DNA of 48,215 bases from Actinomycetota bacterium (GTDB lineage Bacteria > Actinomycetota > Nitriliruptoria > Euzebyales > JAHELV01), in assembly GCA_019347695.1 (NCBI GenBank), contig JAHWKT010000005.1, positions 1 through 48,215 of the forward strand, in the 5' to 3' direction. A program made the position numbers and the translations under genes. The notes beneath the pieces are model-generated. The model worked only from the letters and a program-made list of their open reading frames with translations. It was not told where the DNA came from and searched no databases. Positions 17,155 to 25,565 of the stretch are shown here, piece after piece (position 1 is the stretch's first letter; each line of letters begins with the position of its first letter).

Positions 17155-17199
17155 TTGACACGCGAGCCAGAACTCGATAGATTCGGTCGATCGACCGAA
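17155..17199 (+). promoter_or_regulatory. sigma-70-type promoter with overlapping 18-bp palindromic TetR operator
   Basis: TTGACA (17155-17160), a 17-base spacer and TAGATT (17178-17183) form a good vegetative promoter. The perfect palindrome TTCGGTCGATCGACCGAA covers 17182-17199, over the -10 end and the transcription start. The TetR gene starts nine bases later at 17208. A repressor bound here would block its own transcription. The same 16-base core recurs at 20685-20700. Confidence 0.85.
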
Positions 17200-17207
17200 C
17201 AAATTGC

Positions 17208-17834
17208 ATGAGTGGAGTGGCGATCGCTCGACGACCAGAATCCAGTGACACGGCGGAGCGGATACTCGCCGCAGCCAAGCACGCGTTGCTCGAGTCCGGC
17301 TACGGGGCGTTGTCGACGCGCGGCATCGCCGACCAGGCCGGTGTGCCGCTGAGCCAGATCCACTACCACTTCGGGTCCAAGCGACAGCTCGTTCTTGCAC
17401 TGCTGGAGGCCGAGAACGAGCGGCGGTTGGCGCGGCAGGCGGCGATGTACGCCGCCGACCAGCCGCTGTGGAAGCAGTGGGAGCAGGCCTGTGACTTCCT
17501 CGAGGACGATGTGGCCTCGGGCTATGTCCGCGTGCTGCAGGAGATGACCGCCGCCGGTTGGTCCGACGATGCGGTGGAGACCGCGGTCCGGGCGTATCTC
17601 CGGGGCTGGTTCCGGCTGCTGACCGGTGTCACGGAGGAGTTCGCGAACGACGTGGGTGGGCTCGGGCCGTTCGAGCCCAAGGAGGTCGCGACGCTGGTCG
17701 GCGTCGCCTTCCTCGGGGCCGAGACGATGATCCTGCTCGGCGTGAGCGAGGAGGAGATGCCCAACCGGTCTGCGCTGCGCAAGGTCGGAGCACTGATTCG
17801 GGCGATCGAGGAGCGCGACGGCGAGGAGCGATGA
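17208..17834 (+). CDS. TetR-family transcriptional repressor
   Basis: A 208-residue regulator with a TetR helix-turn-helix at residues about 16-62: AERILAAAKHALLESGYGAL, then TRGIADQAGVPLSQIHYHFG and SKRQLVLALL. The C-terminal ligand domain (70-208) is specific and its effector unknown. It is the first gene of a cluster, overlaps the next gene by ATGA, and is preceded at nine bases by a palindromic operator. It almost certainly controls itself and the downstream genes through that site and its twin at 20685. No clear Shine-Dalgarno site is seen, fitting a very short leader. Confidence 0.94.
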   Translation: MSGVAIARRPESSDTAERILAAAKHALLESGYGALSTRGIADQAGVPLSQIHYHFGSKRQLVLALLEAENERRLARQAAMYAADQPLWKQWEQACDFLEDDVASGYVRVLQEMTAAGWSDDAVETAVRAYLRGWFRLLTGVTEEFANDVGGLGPFEPKEVATLVGVAFLGAETMILLGVSEEEMPNRSALRKVGALIRAIEERDGEER

Positions 17835-18706
17835 TCATGAGAGCGCGATTGCCTGACGTCGAGGGTCACGTCGACCGCGACGGTGTCGAGATCGGCTACG
17901 AGGTCCACGGCAACGGCGCGCCGACGCTCCTGTTGCTTCCGGCGTGGACGATCGTGCACAGCCGGTTGTGGAAGGGGCAAGTCCCGTACCTCGCGCGCCG
18001 CCATCGCGTGGTGGTCTTCGACGGGCCGGGCAACGGCCGCTCCGACCGCCCCCAGGATCCGGATCCCTACGGGCACGAGGCGGTCGCCGCGGCCGCGATC
18101 GACGTCATGGACGCCATCGGTACCGACGCGGTGGTGCTGGTCTCCCTGTCGAAGGGTGCCAACTGGTCGCTGAAGCTCGCGGTCGATCATCCCGAGCACG
18201 TGCTCGGGCAGGTGTTCATCGCTCCGTCGGTCCCCTTGGCGCCGCCTAGCGGGGCCAGAGCGAGAAGCGTCGACACGTTCTACGACGAACTCGAGGACCC
18301 GCAGGGCTGGGAGAAGAACAACGCCCACTACTGGCTGCGTCACTACGAGGACTTCGCCGAGTTCTTCTTCTCGCAGTGCTTCCCCGAGCCTCACTCGACC
18401 AAGCAACGTGAGGACACCGTCGGGTGGGCGCTGGAGACGAAACCGGAGGTGCTGCTGGCCGACGCGATGGCCGGCATGCCCGACCGCGACACCGTGCTGG
18501 GGTGGTGCGCCCGCGTCGACAGCCCGGTGCTGGTCATCCACGGCAGCGAGGACCGCATCAGCCCCTTGTCCCGCGCAGAGGCGCTGACCGAGGCCACCGG
18601 CGGGGAGCTCGTCGTCCTGCAAGGCTCCGGCCACATCCCGCTCGCGCGGGATCCCGTCAAGGTCAACCTGGCGCTGCGTGACTTCGTCGATCGTGTGGCG
18701 TCATGA
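17831..18706 (+). CDS. alpha/beta hydrolase
   Basis: A 291-residue cytoplasmic alpha/beta hydrolase. The nucleophile elbow reads VSLSKGANW (Ser107), with Ser replacing the usual first Gly of GxSxG. The acid is in VIHGSEDRISPL and the His in QGSGHIPLARDP. Residues about 150-215 form a cap domain rich in aromatics (NNAHYWLRHYEDFAEFFFSQ). It overlaps the TetR stop as ATGA and has GAGGAGCG before the start. It is a clear paralogue of the N-terminal domain of the next gene: both open with MRAR-P and share VDRDGV, YEVHG and NGRS. Substrate unknown; the regulator context suggests an ester- or lactone-containing small molecule. Confidence 0.9.
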   Translation: MIMRARLPDVEGHVDRDGVEIGYEVHGNGAPTLLLLPAWTIVHSRLWKGQVPYLARRHRVVVFDGPGNGRSDRPQDPDPYGHEAVAAAAIDVMDAIGTDAVVLVSLSKGANWSLKLAVDHPEHVLGQVFIAPSVPLAPPSGARARSVDTFYDELEDPQGWEKNNAHYWLRHYEDFAEFFFSQCFPEPHSTKQREDTVGWALETKPEVLLADAMAGMPDRDTVLGWCARVDSPVLVIHGSEDRISPLSRAEALTEATGGELVVLQGSGHIPLARDPVKVNLALRDFVDRVAS

Positions 18707-20640
18707 GAGCTCGCCAACCTGACCTGACGGGCGTCGTCGACCGCGACGGGGTGCCAATCTTCTACGAGGTGCACGGTGACGGAGAGCCAGCACTGCTGCT
18801 GATCCCGCCGTCGCCGATCACCCACTCGCGGATCTACAAGGCGTTGCTGCCTCACCTCGCCCGTCACCACCGTGTGGTCACGTTCGACGGACGGGGGAAC
18901 GGCCGATCGGGACGGCCCGTCGACGTCGAGGACCACACCCGGGCAGCCAACGTCGCCGACATCCTGGCCGTGCTCGATGCGACCGGGACCGCCGATGCGG
19001 TGTTGGTGACCCACTGCCACGCCGCCTGGTGGGCCGTGGAGACCATCGCCTCCCAACCCGACCGCGTGCGAGCGCTGGTCGCGATCGAACCTGGCGTTCC
19101 CTACCTCGGCTGGGCGCTGGAGTCCACCGGCGAGGTCCTGGCGGCCGCCGAGGAGGCACAGGACCTGGACCCACCGGGAAGGGAGCGCTTCGAGCAGCAG
19201 TGCCGTGACCTGGGTGTGCCCACGCTGGTCATCCACGGTGACCTCGACGTCTGCCAGCACGTCGACCGCGGCGCCGCGTTCGCCGAGCTGACCGGTGGCG
19301 ACCTCGTCGTCATCGAAGGCTCCGGCCACCTTGCCCTCGTCAGGGACCCGGTCGCCGTCAACCGCGCCATCATCCGCTTTGTCGATCGCATCACGGGAGC
19401 AGCCATGCGTCGTCACACCTGGACCCGCGGCATGCACCGCGAGCGCAAGGTCCTCTACCTGTCATCGCCCATCGGTCTGGGCCACGTCCGTCGCGACCTG
19501 GCCGTCGCCGAGCAGCTGCGTACGCGCCACCCCGACATCCGGGTCGAATGGCTCGCCCAACATCCCGTCACCACCGTGCTCGAGGCGGCCGGCGAGACCA
19601 TCCACCCGGCCAGCGACTGGCTCGCCTCCGAGTCCGGCCACATCGCGTCGGAGGCCGCGGGCCACGACCTGCACTGCTTCCAGGCGCTGCGGCGCATGGA
19701 CGAGATCCTGGTCACCAACTTCATGGTGTTCCAGGAGGTCGTCGAGGACGGGCTGTACGACCTGGTCATCGGCGACGAGGCGTGGGACGTTGACCACTTC
19801 TGGCACGAGAACCCCGAGCTCAAGCGCGGCTCGCACGTCTGGTTCACCGACTTCGTGGGCTACCTGCCGATGCCCGACGGCGGCGAGCGCGAGGCGTACC
19901 TGACGGCCGACTACAACGCCGAGAAGATCGAGCACATCGAGCGGTTCCCGCGGATCCGGGACCGCGCGATCTTCGTCGGCAACGCCCCCGACGTGGTTCC
20001 CGAGGTGTTCGGGCCCGACCTTCCCAAGATCACCGACTGGACGCAGGACCACTTCGACTTCTCCGGCTACATCACCGGGTTCACGCCTCCACCGCCCGAC
20101 GAGGCCGCGCAGTGGCGAGCCGAGCTGGGCTACGCCGACGACGAGAAGATCTGCATCGTCACCGTCGGTGGCTCCGGCGTCGGCGAGGACCTCCTGCACA
20201 AGGCGATCGCCGCGTACCCGATCGCCAAGCGAGCGGTTCCGGAGCTGCGCATGGTCGTCGTCGCCGGGCCCCGCATCGATCCGCAACGTCTTCCCCGGTA
20301 TCCCGGGTTGGAGGTGCATGGGTACGTCGAGCGCCTCTACCGGCACCTGTGCGTGTGCGACCTCGCCGTCGTGCAGGGCGGTCTGACCACCACCATGGAG
20401 CTGACAGCGGCGCGCCGGCCCTTCCTCTACTTTCCGCTGGGCCACCACTTCGAGCAGACCTACCACGTCCGCCACCGGCTCGATCAGTACGGCGCCGGGG
20501 TGCACATGGACTACGTGGCAACCGATCCCGACGGACTCGCCGCGGCGATCACGGCCGAGATCGGTCGCGCTGTCGACTACCGGCCGGTGGAGACCGACGG
20601 CGCCGAGCGCGCGGCCGCCATGATCGCCGAGTTGATCTAG
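18703..20640 (+). CDS. alpha/beta hydrolase-glycosyltransferase fusion protein
   Basis: A 645-residue fusion. Residues 1-232 are an alpha/beta hydrolase paralogous to the preceding protein but with a much shorter cap. Its nucleophile position reads THCHAAW, so Cys105 replaces Ser, while Asp (HGDLDVCQHV) and His (EGSGHLALV) are kept. Residues about 245-645 are a GT-B glycosyltransferase related to MurG/GT28 and UGT families, with SSPIGLGHVRRDLAVAEQL for the acceptor side and VQGGLTTTMELTAARRPFLY (about 557-576) for the nucleotide-sugar side. Met235 is preceded by GGGAG six bases upstream (ATG at 19405), so a stand-alone transferase could also be made. It overlaps the previous gene by ATGA. Confidence 0.9.
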   Translation: MRARQPDLTGVVDRDGVPIFYEVHGDGEPALLLIPPSPITHSRIYKALLPHLARHHRVVTFDGRGNGRSGRPVDVEDHTRAANVADILAVLDATGTADAVLVTHCHAAWWAVETIASQPDRVRALVAIEPGVPYLGWALESTGEVLAAAEEAQDLDPPGRERFEQQCRDLGVPTLVIHGDLDVCQHVDRGAAFAELTGGDLVVIEGSGHLALVRDPVAVNRAIIRFVDRITGAAMRRHTWTRGMHRERKVLYLSSPIGLGHVRRDLAVAEQLRTRHPDIRVEWLAQHPVTTVLEAAGETIHPASDWLASESGHIASEAAGHDLHCFQALRRMDEILVTNFMVFQEVVEDGLYDLVIGDEAWDVDHFWHENPELKRGSHVWFTDFVGYLPMPDGGEREAYLTADYNAEKIEHIERFPRIRDRAIFVGNAPDVVPEVFGPDLPKITDWTQDHFDFSGYITGFTPPPPDEAAQWRAELGYADDEKICIVTVGGSGVGEDLLHKAIAAYPIAKRAVPELRMVVVAGPRIDPQRLPRYPGLEVHGYVERLYRHLCVCDLAVVQGGLTTTMELTAARRPFLYFPLGHHFEQTYHVRHRLDQYGAGVHMDYVATDPDGLAAAITAEIGRAVDYRPVETDGAERAAAMIAELI

Positions 20641-20684
20641 CCACAGCCGACGCGAGAGAGAGGAGCAGCCGCTTGTTCCGAAAA

Positions 20685-20700
20685 TCGGTCGATCGACCGA
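20685..20700 (+). promoter_or_regulatory. second palindromic TetR operator
   Basis: The 16-base perfect palindrome TCGGTCGATCGACCGA is identical to the core of the operator at 17182-17199. It lies 27 bases before the OsmC-like start, in the 87-base gap after the fusion gene. It should place the OsmC/oxidoreductase genes under the same TetR repressor. A matching -35/-10 pair is not obvious. Confidence 0.82.
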
Positions 20701-20727
20701 CCAGGTACGAATCACGGGAGAGATGAC

Positions 20728-21306
20728 ATGAGTTCTGCAACCACGACCCAGGCGCGTCGCCCCCTCAACGGCGTGGACGTGCCGACCCTGTTCGCGACCA
20801 TCGACGCCGTCAAGGCCCAGCCCGAGGCCGCCCGGTTCCAGTTCCGGGCCGTCAACCGGTGGATCAGTGGTACCCACAGTCGCACGACCATCCACGGGTT
20901 CTTCGGCGTCGGTCAACAGCTGCAGCACAAGGCTGAGCACACCTATGACGCCGACCATCCCGAGGTGCTGGTCGGCACCGACCAAGCACCGAGTCCGGTG
21001 GAGTTCATTCTCCACGGCTTGGCGGCCTGCCTGACCGCTGGTATCGGCAACATCGCGGCCGCCCGTGGCATCGAGCTGACGGAGGTCGAATCCCGCGTGG
21101 AGGGCGACATCGACCTGCGCGGGTTGCTGGGGCTGTCCGACGAGATCCGCAACGGCTACGAGCAGATCCGGGTGAGCTTCCGGATCGCCGGCGATGCGAC
21201 CGAGGAGCAACTCCGCGCCGTGGTTGAGCAGTCACGCGCCCGATCGGCGGTATTCGACATCGTCACCAACGGCGTGCCGGTCGACGTCAGCGTGGAGACC
21301 GCGTGA
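20728..21306 (+). CDS. OsmC-family protein
   Basis: A 192-residue OsmC/Ohr-fold protein. VEFILHGLAACLTAGIGNIA (about 91-110) carries the conserved first Cys. The second region reads VVEQSRARSAVFDIV, with no Cys where peroxidatic OsmC/Ohr proteins have one. It may therefore not be a thiol peroxidase, or may use a single Cys. Start ATG follows GGGAGAG. The TetR operator twin lies just upstream, and the FAD enzyme gene follows after about 73 bases. Similar OsmC paralogues occur in catabolic or stress operons; the substrate here is unknown. Confidence 0.88.
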   Translation: MSSATTTQARRPLNGVDVPTLFATIDAVKAQPEAARFQFRAVNRWISGTHSRTTIHGFFGVGQQLQHKAEHTYDADHPEVLVGTDQAPSPVEFILHGLAACLTAGIGNIAAARGIELTEVESRVEGDIDLRGLLGLSDEIRNGYEQIRVSFRIAGDATEEQLRAVVEQSRARSAVFDIVTNGVPVDVSVETA

Positions 21307-21379
21307 GGGAGAACCAGTCCAAAGCGGTCGGTCCCGGCACGCCGGGATCGACCGCTCCCACCACGGCGAGGTGACCTGG

Positions 21380-22540
21380 ATGGCTGACCACGACGTGATC
21401 ATCGTCGGTGCCCGCGCCGCCGGAGCCAGCACGGCACTGCTGCTCGCGCGCGCCGGATGGCGCGTGCTGGTCGTCGACCGCGCGCGGCGCGGCAGCGACA
21501 CGCTGTCGACGCACGCGCTGATGCGACCGGGCGTGCTCCAACTTCAGCGGTGGGGGCTGCTCGACGCCATCATTGCCGCCGGCACCCCTGGCCAGGACCG
21601 TGTGGTCTTCCACTACGGCGACGACCGCGTCGACCTCGAACTGTCGTCGCGGCTGTACGCGCCGCGGCGCACCGTCCTCGACCCGGTGCTGGTAGCGGCC
21701 GCCGAGGACAGCGGCGCGGTGGTGCGCTTCGGCGTCGACGTCCGCGGTCTGTTGCGCGACCCCGACGGGCGTGTCACCGGGATCCGCGTGCGTGACAGGC
21801 ACGGCCGTACGATCGAGCTGCGCAGTCGGATGACGGTGGGAGCGGACGGTCGACGATCGCTGGTGGCTCGCGACGTCGACGCCGAGGTAACCCGCCGCGG
21901 TGCCAACGCGGCCGCCGCGATGTACGGCTACTGGACCGGTGTCGAGACCGCAGGCTACGAGTGGGGCTTTCGGCCGGGCCGCAGCGCCGGGCTCATCCCC
22001 ACCGGCGACGCGCGGGTGTGCGTGTACGCCGGCATGCCGCCCCAGCGGTTCGCGCACGAGGTGCGCTACGACCCCGAAGGCGGGCTGCACCGCGTGCTGG
22101 CGGAGACCACGCCCAGCGTCGCCGAGCGGGTCGCGGCCGGACAGCGCGTCGAACCCGTCAGAGGATTCCCTGGCATGCCAGGCTGGCTGCGCCGACCGTG
22201 GGGTCCGGGCTGGGCGCTCGTCGGCGACGCCGGCTACTTCAAGGACCCGATCACCGCCCATGGCATCACCGACGCGCTGCGCGACGCCGAACTGCTCGCC
22301 CGGGCACTCGACCGCCTGCTGCGAGGCGACGTCGAACCGGCAGACGCGCTGGCCGACTACGAGCGCAGGCGCGACGCCCTGTCCATCCCGCTGCTCGAGA
22401 TCACCGATGCCGTCGCCAGCTTTGCCTGGACACTGCCCGAGGTGCAGCGGCTGCATCTGAAGATGAGCGACGCCATGCAGCAGGAGGTCGACGCGCTGAC
22501 CGAGCTCGACCCCCTGGTCGCACGCCCGGTGGCCGCATGA
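21380..22540 (+). CDS. FAD-dependent oxidoreductase, geranylgeranyl-reductase/hydroxylase-like
   Basis: A 386-residue flavoprotein of the geranylgeranyl reductase/aromatic hydroxylase superfamily. The FAD dinucleotide motif is VIIVGARAAGASTALLLARA near residue 6, with Ala at one normally Gly position. The second FAD motif is LVGDAGYFKDPITAHGITDA (about 282-301), and GADGRRS (about 155) is the substrate-proximal DG motif. It should reduce or hydroxylate a lipophilic or aromatic compound using NAD(P)H. ATG at 21380 follows GCGAGGTGACC. It is the last gene of the TetR-linked cluster. Confidence 0.92.
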   Translation: MADHDVIIVGARAAGASTALLLARAGWRVLVVDRARRGSDTLSTHALMRPGVLQLQRWGLLDAIIAAGTPGQDRVVFHYGDDRVDLELSSRLYAPRRTVLDPVLVAAAEDSGAVVRFGVDVRGLLRDPDGRVTGIRVRDRHGRTIELRSRMTVGADGRRSLVARDVDAEVTRRGANAAAAMYGYWTGVETAGYEWGFRPGRSAGLIPTGDARVCVYAGMPPQRFAHEVRYDPEGGLHRVLAETTPSVAERVAAGQRVEPVRGFPGMPGWLRRPWGPGWALVGDAGYFKDPITAHGITDALRDAELLARALDRLLRGDVEPADALADYERRRDALSIPLLEITDAVASFAWTLPEVQRLHLKMSDAMQQEVDALTELDPLVARPVAA

Positions 22541-22810
22541 CACCTCGAATACCGGAGGTCGCGGTTGCGTCGTCGGATCACGTACCGCTCGGCCTCGGCT
22601 CGTCGATCCGGAACCCGTCGAAGGACGGTTCCAACCGCACCGCTTCGACGACGTGCAACTGATCACGTGCAGCGCGTTCACCGACTGTTGCGCTGCAGCG
22701 CAACCATCCGCGCCCGCTTCAGCAGGTGATCATCGACCGTCACCGTAAGGTTCGCCATGGCCGGTGTTCCGCGCAACCCGTGTAGCACAGTTGCCCGAGA
22801 GGGACGGCAG
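22541..22810 (-). pseudogene. VapB-type antitoxin remnant within a non-coding gap
   Basis: Minus-strand ATG at 22758 starts MANLTVTVDDHLLKRARMVA, a ribbon-helix-helix antitoxin N-terminus, but the frame stops at 22681 after LQRNSR. One base over, SVNA, the usual continuation, can still be read for a few codons. No toxin gene is adjacent. The rest of the gap (22541-22680) holds nothing recognisable. Confidence 0.5.
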
Positions 22811-24493
22811 CTACTGCAGTGGCACGCTGCCGTCGTGGGCGTGGGCCTGCGAGTGGACGGTGAGCAGCTGCGCGTCGATCGCGTCGCGGTCGACGTCGAC
22901 GATGTCCAGGCCCACGAGATGGCGCGTGACCGGGCAGCCCTCACGATCGAACGCCTGCGCAGCCGTCAGCGCTGCGGCGGTGTCCGCATCGATCCGCCCG
23001 TGCTGCGCGAGATGCTCGTCCCAGTCGGCGACCGTGAACATCTCGGTGATCCGGTACGGGCGGTCCGCGTCGCGGTACAGCGACCAGCGTCGCGCACCGG
23101 TGCGGAACCGCTCGCGCCGCAGCACGCGCAGCGCTGCGAGGAATGCGTCCAGATCTTCTGGATCGATCTGCCACGTCGTGGCGACCACGACCGGGGACCC
23201 GGCCACCCGTGTGGCGTGCTGGGGCACGGAGAAGTCGTCGGGCGGCGGCAGCGGCTCGGCGACCTCGCCCAGCACCGGCAGGGTCAGCCGCGACGCGACG
23301 ACCCCCAGCATCGCGGTCGCCGCACACGCGACAGCCACGGCGCGACCCGCACCGACACCCTCGGCCAGCGCGCCGGCGACCACCGCACCCAGCGGCTGCA
23401 ACGCGATCGCCAACAGATACAGCGACACGACCCGGCCGCGAACCCAACCCGGCGCCAGCGTCTGGATCGTGGCGTTGAGTGTCGTCAACGTCCATACCCA
23501 CGCCGCACCCGCGACCGCCAACGTCGCCGCGCTGACCACCGGCCACGGCGACAGCCCGAACACCACGCCCATCGCGCCGAACGCCACGATCGACCCGGGC
23601 AGCATCCGCTGGCCCAGCACGCGACGGGCCGGCTCCCTCGTAAAGGCAGCTACCAGGGCGCCGGCGCCGAACGCGCCGTAGAGGAACCCGAACCCACTCG
23701 GCCCGAGCGCCAGGTCGTCGCTGACCACGTTCGGCAGCAACGCCTGCACACTCGTCGCCGTCACAGCGAACGCTGCCGCGATCACCAGCAACACCCGGAT
23801 CGGCTGGGTGAACCGCGCGTAACGCACGCCGGTCGCCGCCGCGCGCCACAGCCGCCGGCCCGCGTCGTCTTCCACCCGCTGTCGCGGGAACGACAGCAGC
23901 ACGGCCACGACCGCGAGGAACGACACCGCGTTCGCGCCGAACGCGACAGCGGTCAGACCGGCGGCGACCAGCACCCCGCCAAGCGACGGGCCGACCGCGC
24001 GCGCCACGTTGAACGCCGCGGAGTTCAACGTGATCGCCTGGGCACGAAGCCGTGGGCCAACCAGATCCGGAACTAGTGTCTGGAACGCCGGCAGGTGCAC
24101 CGCGGTACCCGTGCCCAGCACGAACGACAGCCCGAGCAGCCAGGCAGGCGTGATCGTCCCGGCGTAGGTCATGGCAGCCATCGTCGCGACCGCCGAGGCG
24201 GAGATGAGCTGGCCGGTGATCATCAATGTCCGCCGGTCGAACGCATCGCTCAACACGCCGGCCGGCACCGTGAACAACAGCCGCGGCAGCGTCAGCGCGG
24301 TCGTGACCAGCGCGACCAACAACGGCGACCCGGTCAACTCGTTCATCAACCACGGCGCCGCCGTGAGCTGCAGGAACGTGCCGACATTGCTGACGATCGC
24401 CGCCGACCACACCCGCCGGTACTCGGGCACGGCCAACGGCTCCATCGCGCCGACAGGACCGACCACGCTGGGAGGAGTCGACGCACCGGTCAT
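22811..24493 (-). CDS. MFS transporter with C-terminal monooxygenase-like domain (MFS_3/EntS type)
   Basis: A 560-residue membrane protein. Residues about 20-430 hold a 12-helix MFS transporter of the enterobactin-exporter/transmembrane-secretion-effector group: VSNVGTFLQLTAAPWLMNEL, VLSDAFDRRTLMI (the loop-2 motif) and ALNPAAFN-like LNSAAFNVARAVGPSLGG. Residues about 445-545 form a soluble ferredoxin-like domain of the antibiotic-biosynthesis-monooxygenase type (VVATTWQIDPEDLDAFLAAL, YRITEMFTVADWDEHLAQHG). Such proteins are drug/siderophore-type exporters at the inner membrane. The neighbouring FAD enzyme cluster is divergent across the antitoxin remnant. The start may be ATG 24493 or 24445. 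Confidence 0.92.
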   Translation of the reverse strand: MTGASTPPSVVGPVGAMEPLAVPEYRRVWSAAIVSNVGTFLQLTAAPWLMNELTGSPLLVALVTTALTLPRLLFTVPAGVLSDAFDRRTLMITGQLISASAVATMAAMTYAGTITPAWLLGLSFVLGTGTAVHLPAFQTLVPDLVGPRLRAQAITLNSAAFNVARAVGPSLGGVLVAAGLTAVAFGANAVSFLAVVAVLLSFPRQRVEDDAGRRLWRAAATGVRYARFTQPIRVLLVIAAAFAVTATSVQALLPNVVSDDLALGPSGFGFLYGAFGAGALVAAFTREPARRVLGQRMLPGSIVAFGAMGVVFGLSPWPVVSAATLAVAGAAWVWTLTTLNATIQTLAPGWVRGRVVSLYLLAIALQPLGAVVAGALAEGVGAGRAVAVACAATAMLGVVASRLTLPVLGEVAEPLPPPDDFSVPQHATRVAGSPVVVATTWQIDPEDLDAFLAALRVLRRERFRTGARRWSLYRDADRPYRITEMFTVADWDEHLAQHGRIDADTAAALTAAQAFDREGCPVTRHLVGLDIVDVDRDAIDAQLLTVHSQAHAHDGSVPLQ

Positions 24494-24545
24494 GCCGTCA
24501 CGCTAGCCCGTGGCAGAACCCGCGCGCTGTTTGATCACCTGGCGG

Positions 24546-25565
24546 TCAGCCGAGCCCCGGAGCTCCGGCGTACGCCGGCAGGGCCGGCTGTCCCCCAAGA
24601 TGGCAGTACAGGACCCGGGAACCGGCGGGGATCTCGCCGGACCTGATCATGCCGACCAGCCCTGCCATCGACTTGCCCTCGTACACGGGGTCGGTCAGCA
24701 TGCCCTCGCTGCGCGCTGCCAGGTGGATGGCCTCGATCGTTGCCTGGTCGGGGATGCCATACGCGGGTCCCGCGTAGCCGTCGACGACGATGATCTCGTC
24801 ATCACGCAACGGCCGGCCGACGCCGATCCGCTCAGCCGTGTCGGTCGCGATGCGCGCGACCTGCTCGACGGTCTGGTCCAGCGTCGCCGACGCGTCGATG
24901 CCGATGACCCTGCGATCGTCGCGATCCTCCAGGGCGAAGCCCGCGATCATGCCGGCGTGGCTCGAGCCGGTCACGGTGCACACGATGATCGTGTCGAAGA
25001 ACACGTCGTGCTCGGCCTCCTGCACGGCGACCTCCCGGGCCCAGTTCGCGAACCCCAGGCCGCCGAGCGGATGATCCGACGCGCCGGCGGGGATGGCGTA
25101 CGGGGTGCCGCCCGCGTCCTCGACGGACGCCAGCGCACGCTTCCACGAGTCTCGGATACCGATGTCGAACCCCGCCGGGTCGATGCGGATGTCGCCGCCC
25201 ATGATGCGGCTGAGCTGGATGTTGCCGACCTTGTCGTACGCCATGTCGGGCCAGTCGACCCAACCCTCCTGCACGGTGACGGCGCCGAGACCGAGGTGGC
25301 ACGCGACACCGGTGACCTGCCGGGTGTGGTTCGACTGGATCCCCCCGATCGAGACCAGCGTGTCGCAACCCGTGTCGAGCGCCTCGGCGGCGAGATACTC
25401 GAGCTTGCGGACCTTGTTGCCGCCGTACGCGATACCCGAGTTGCAGTCCTCGCGCTTGGCCCAGATCTCGACGTGACCGCCAAGCGCCGCGCTCAACCGC
25501 GGAAGCGGATGGATCGGCGACGGACCGAACAGCAGCGGCTCGCGGCGGAAGTCATCAAGGCTCAT
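24546..25565 (-). CDS. acdS: 1-aminocyclopropane-1-carboxylate deaminase
   Basis: A 339-residue PLP enzyme matching ACC deaminases almost end to end. The PLP lysine is Lys51 in [11 protein letters not shown], and [15 protein letters not shown] is the substrate Ser/Asn region. The residues that separate ACC deaminase from D-cysteine desulfhydrase are the deaminase type: Tyr295-Glu296 (VYEGKSM) and Leu323 (YCHLGG), equivalent to Tyr294, Glu295 and Leu322. It opens the cyclopropane ring of ACC to 2-oxobutyrate and ammonia, using the plant ethylene precursor as nitrogen source. I chose ATG 25565, preceded by GGAG, giving standard length. An upstream in-frame ATG (25652) adds residues without homology. 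Confidence 0.93.
   Translation of the reverse strand: MSLDDFRREPLLFGPSPIHPLPRLSAALGGHVEIWAKREDCNSGIAYGGNKVRKLEYLAAEALDTGCDTLVSIGGIQSNHTRQVTGVACHLGLGAVTVQEGWVDWPDMAYDKVGNIQLSRIMGGDIRIDPAGFDIGIRDSWKRALASVEDAGGTPYAIPAGASDHPLGGLGFANWAREVAVQEAEHDVFFDTIIVCTVTGSSHAGMIAGFALEDRDDRRVIGIDASATLDQTVEQVARIATDTAERIGVGRPLRDDEIIVVDGYAGPAYGIPDQATIEAIHLAARSEGMLTDPVYEGKSMAGLVGMIRSGEIPAGSRVLYCHLGGQPALPAYAGAPGLG

Noticed and set aside
22757-24076. Plus-strand open frame of 439 codons
   Set aside because: Antisense to the MFS transporter; Arg/His/Gln-rich without domains.
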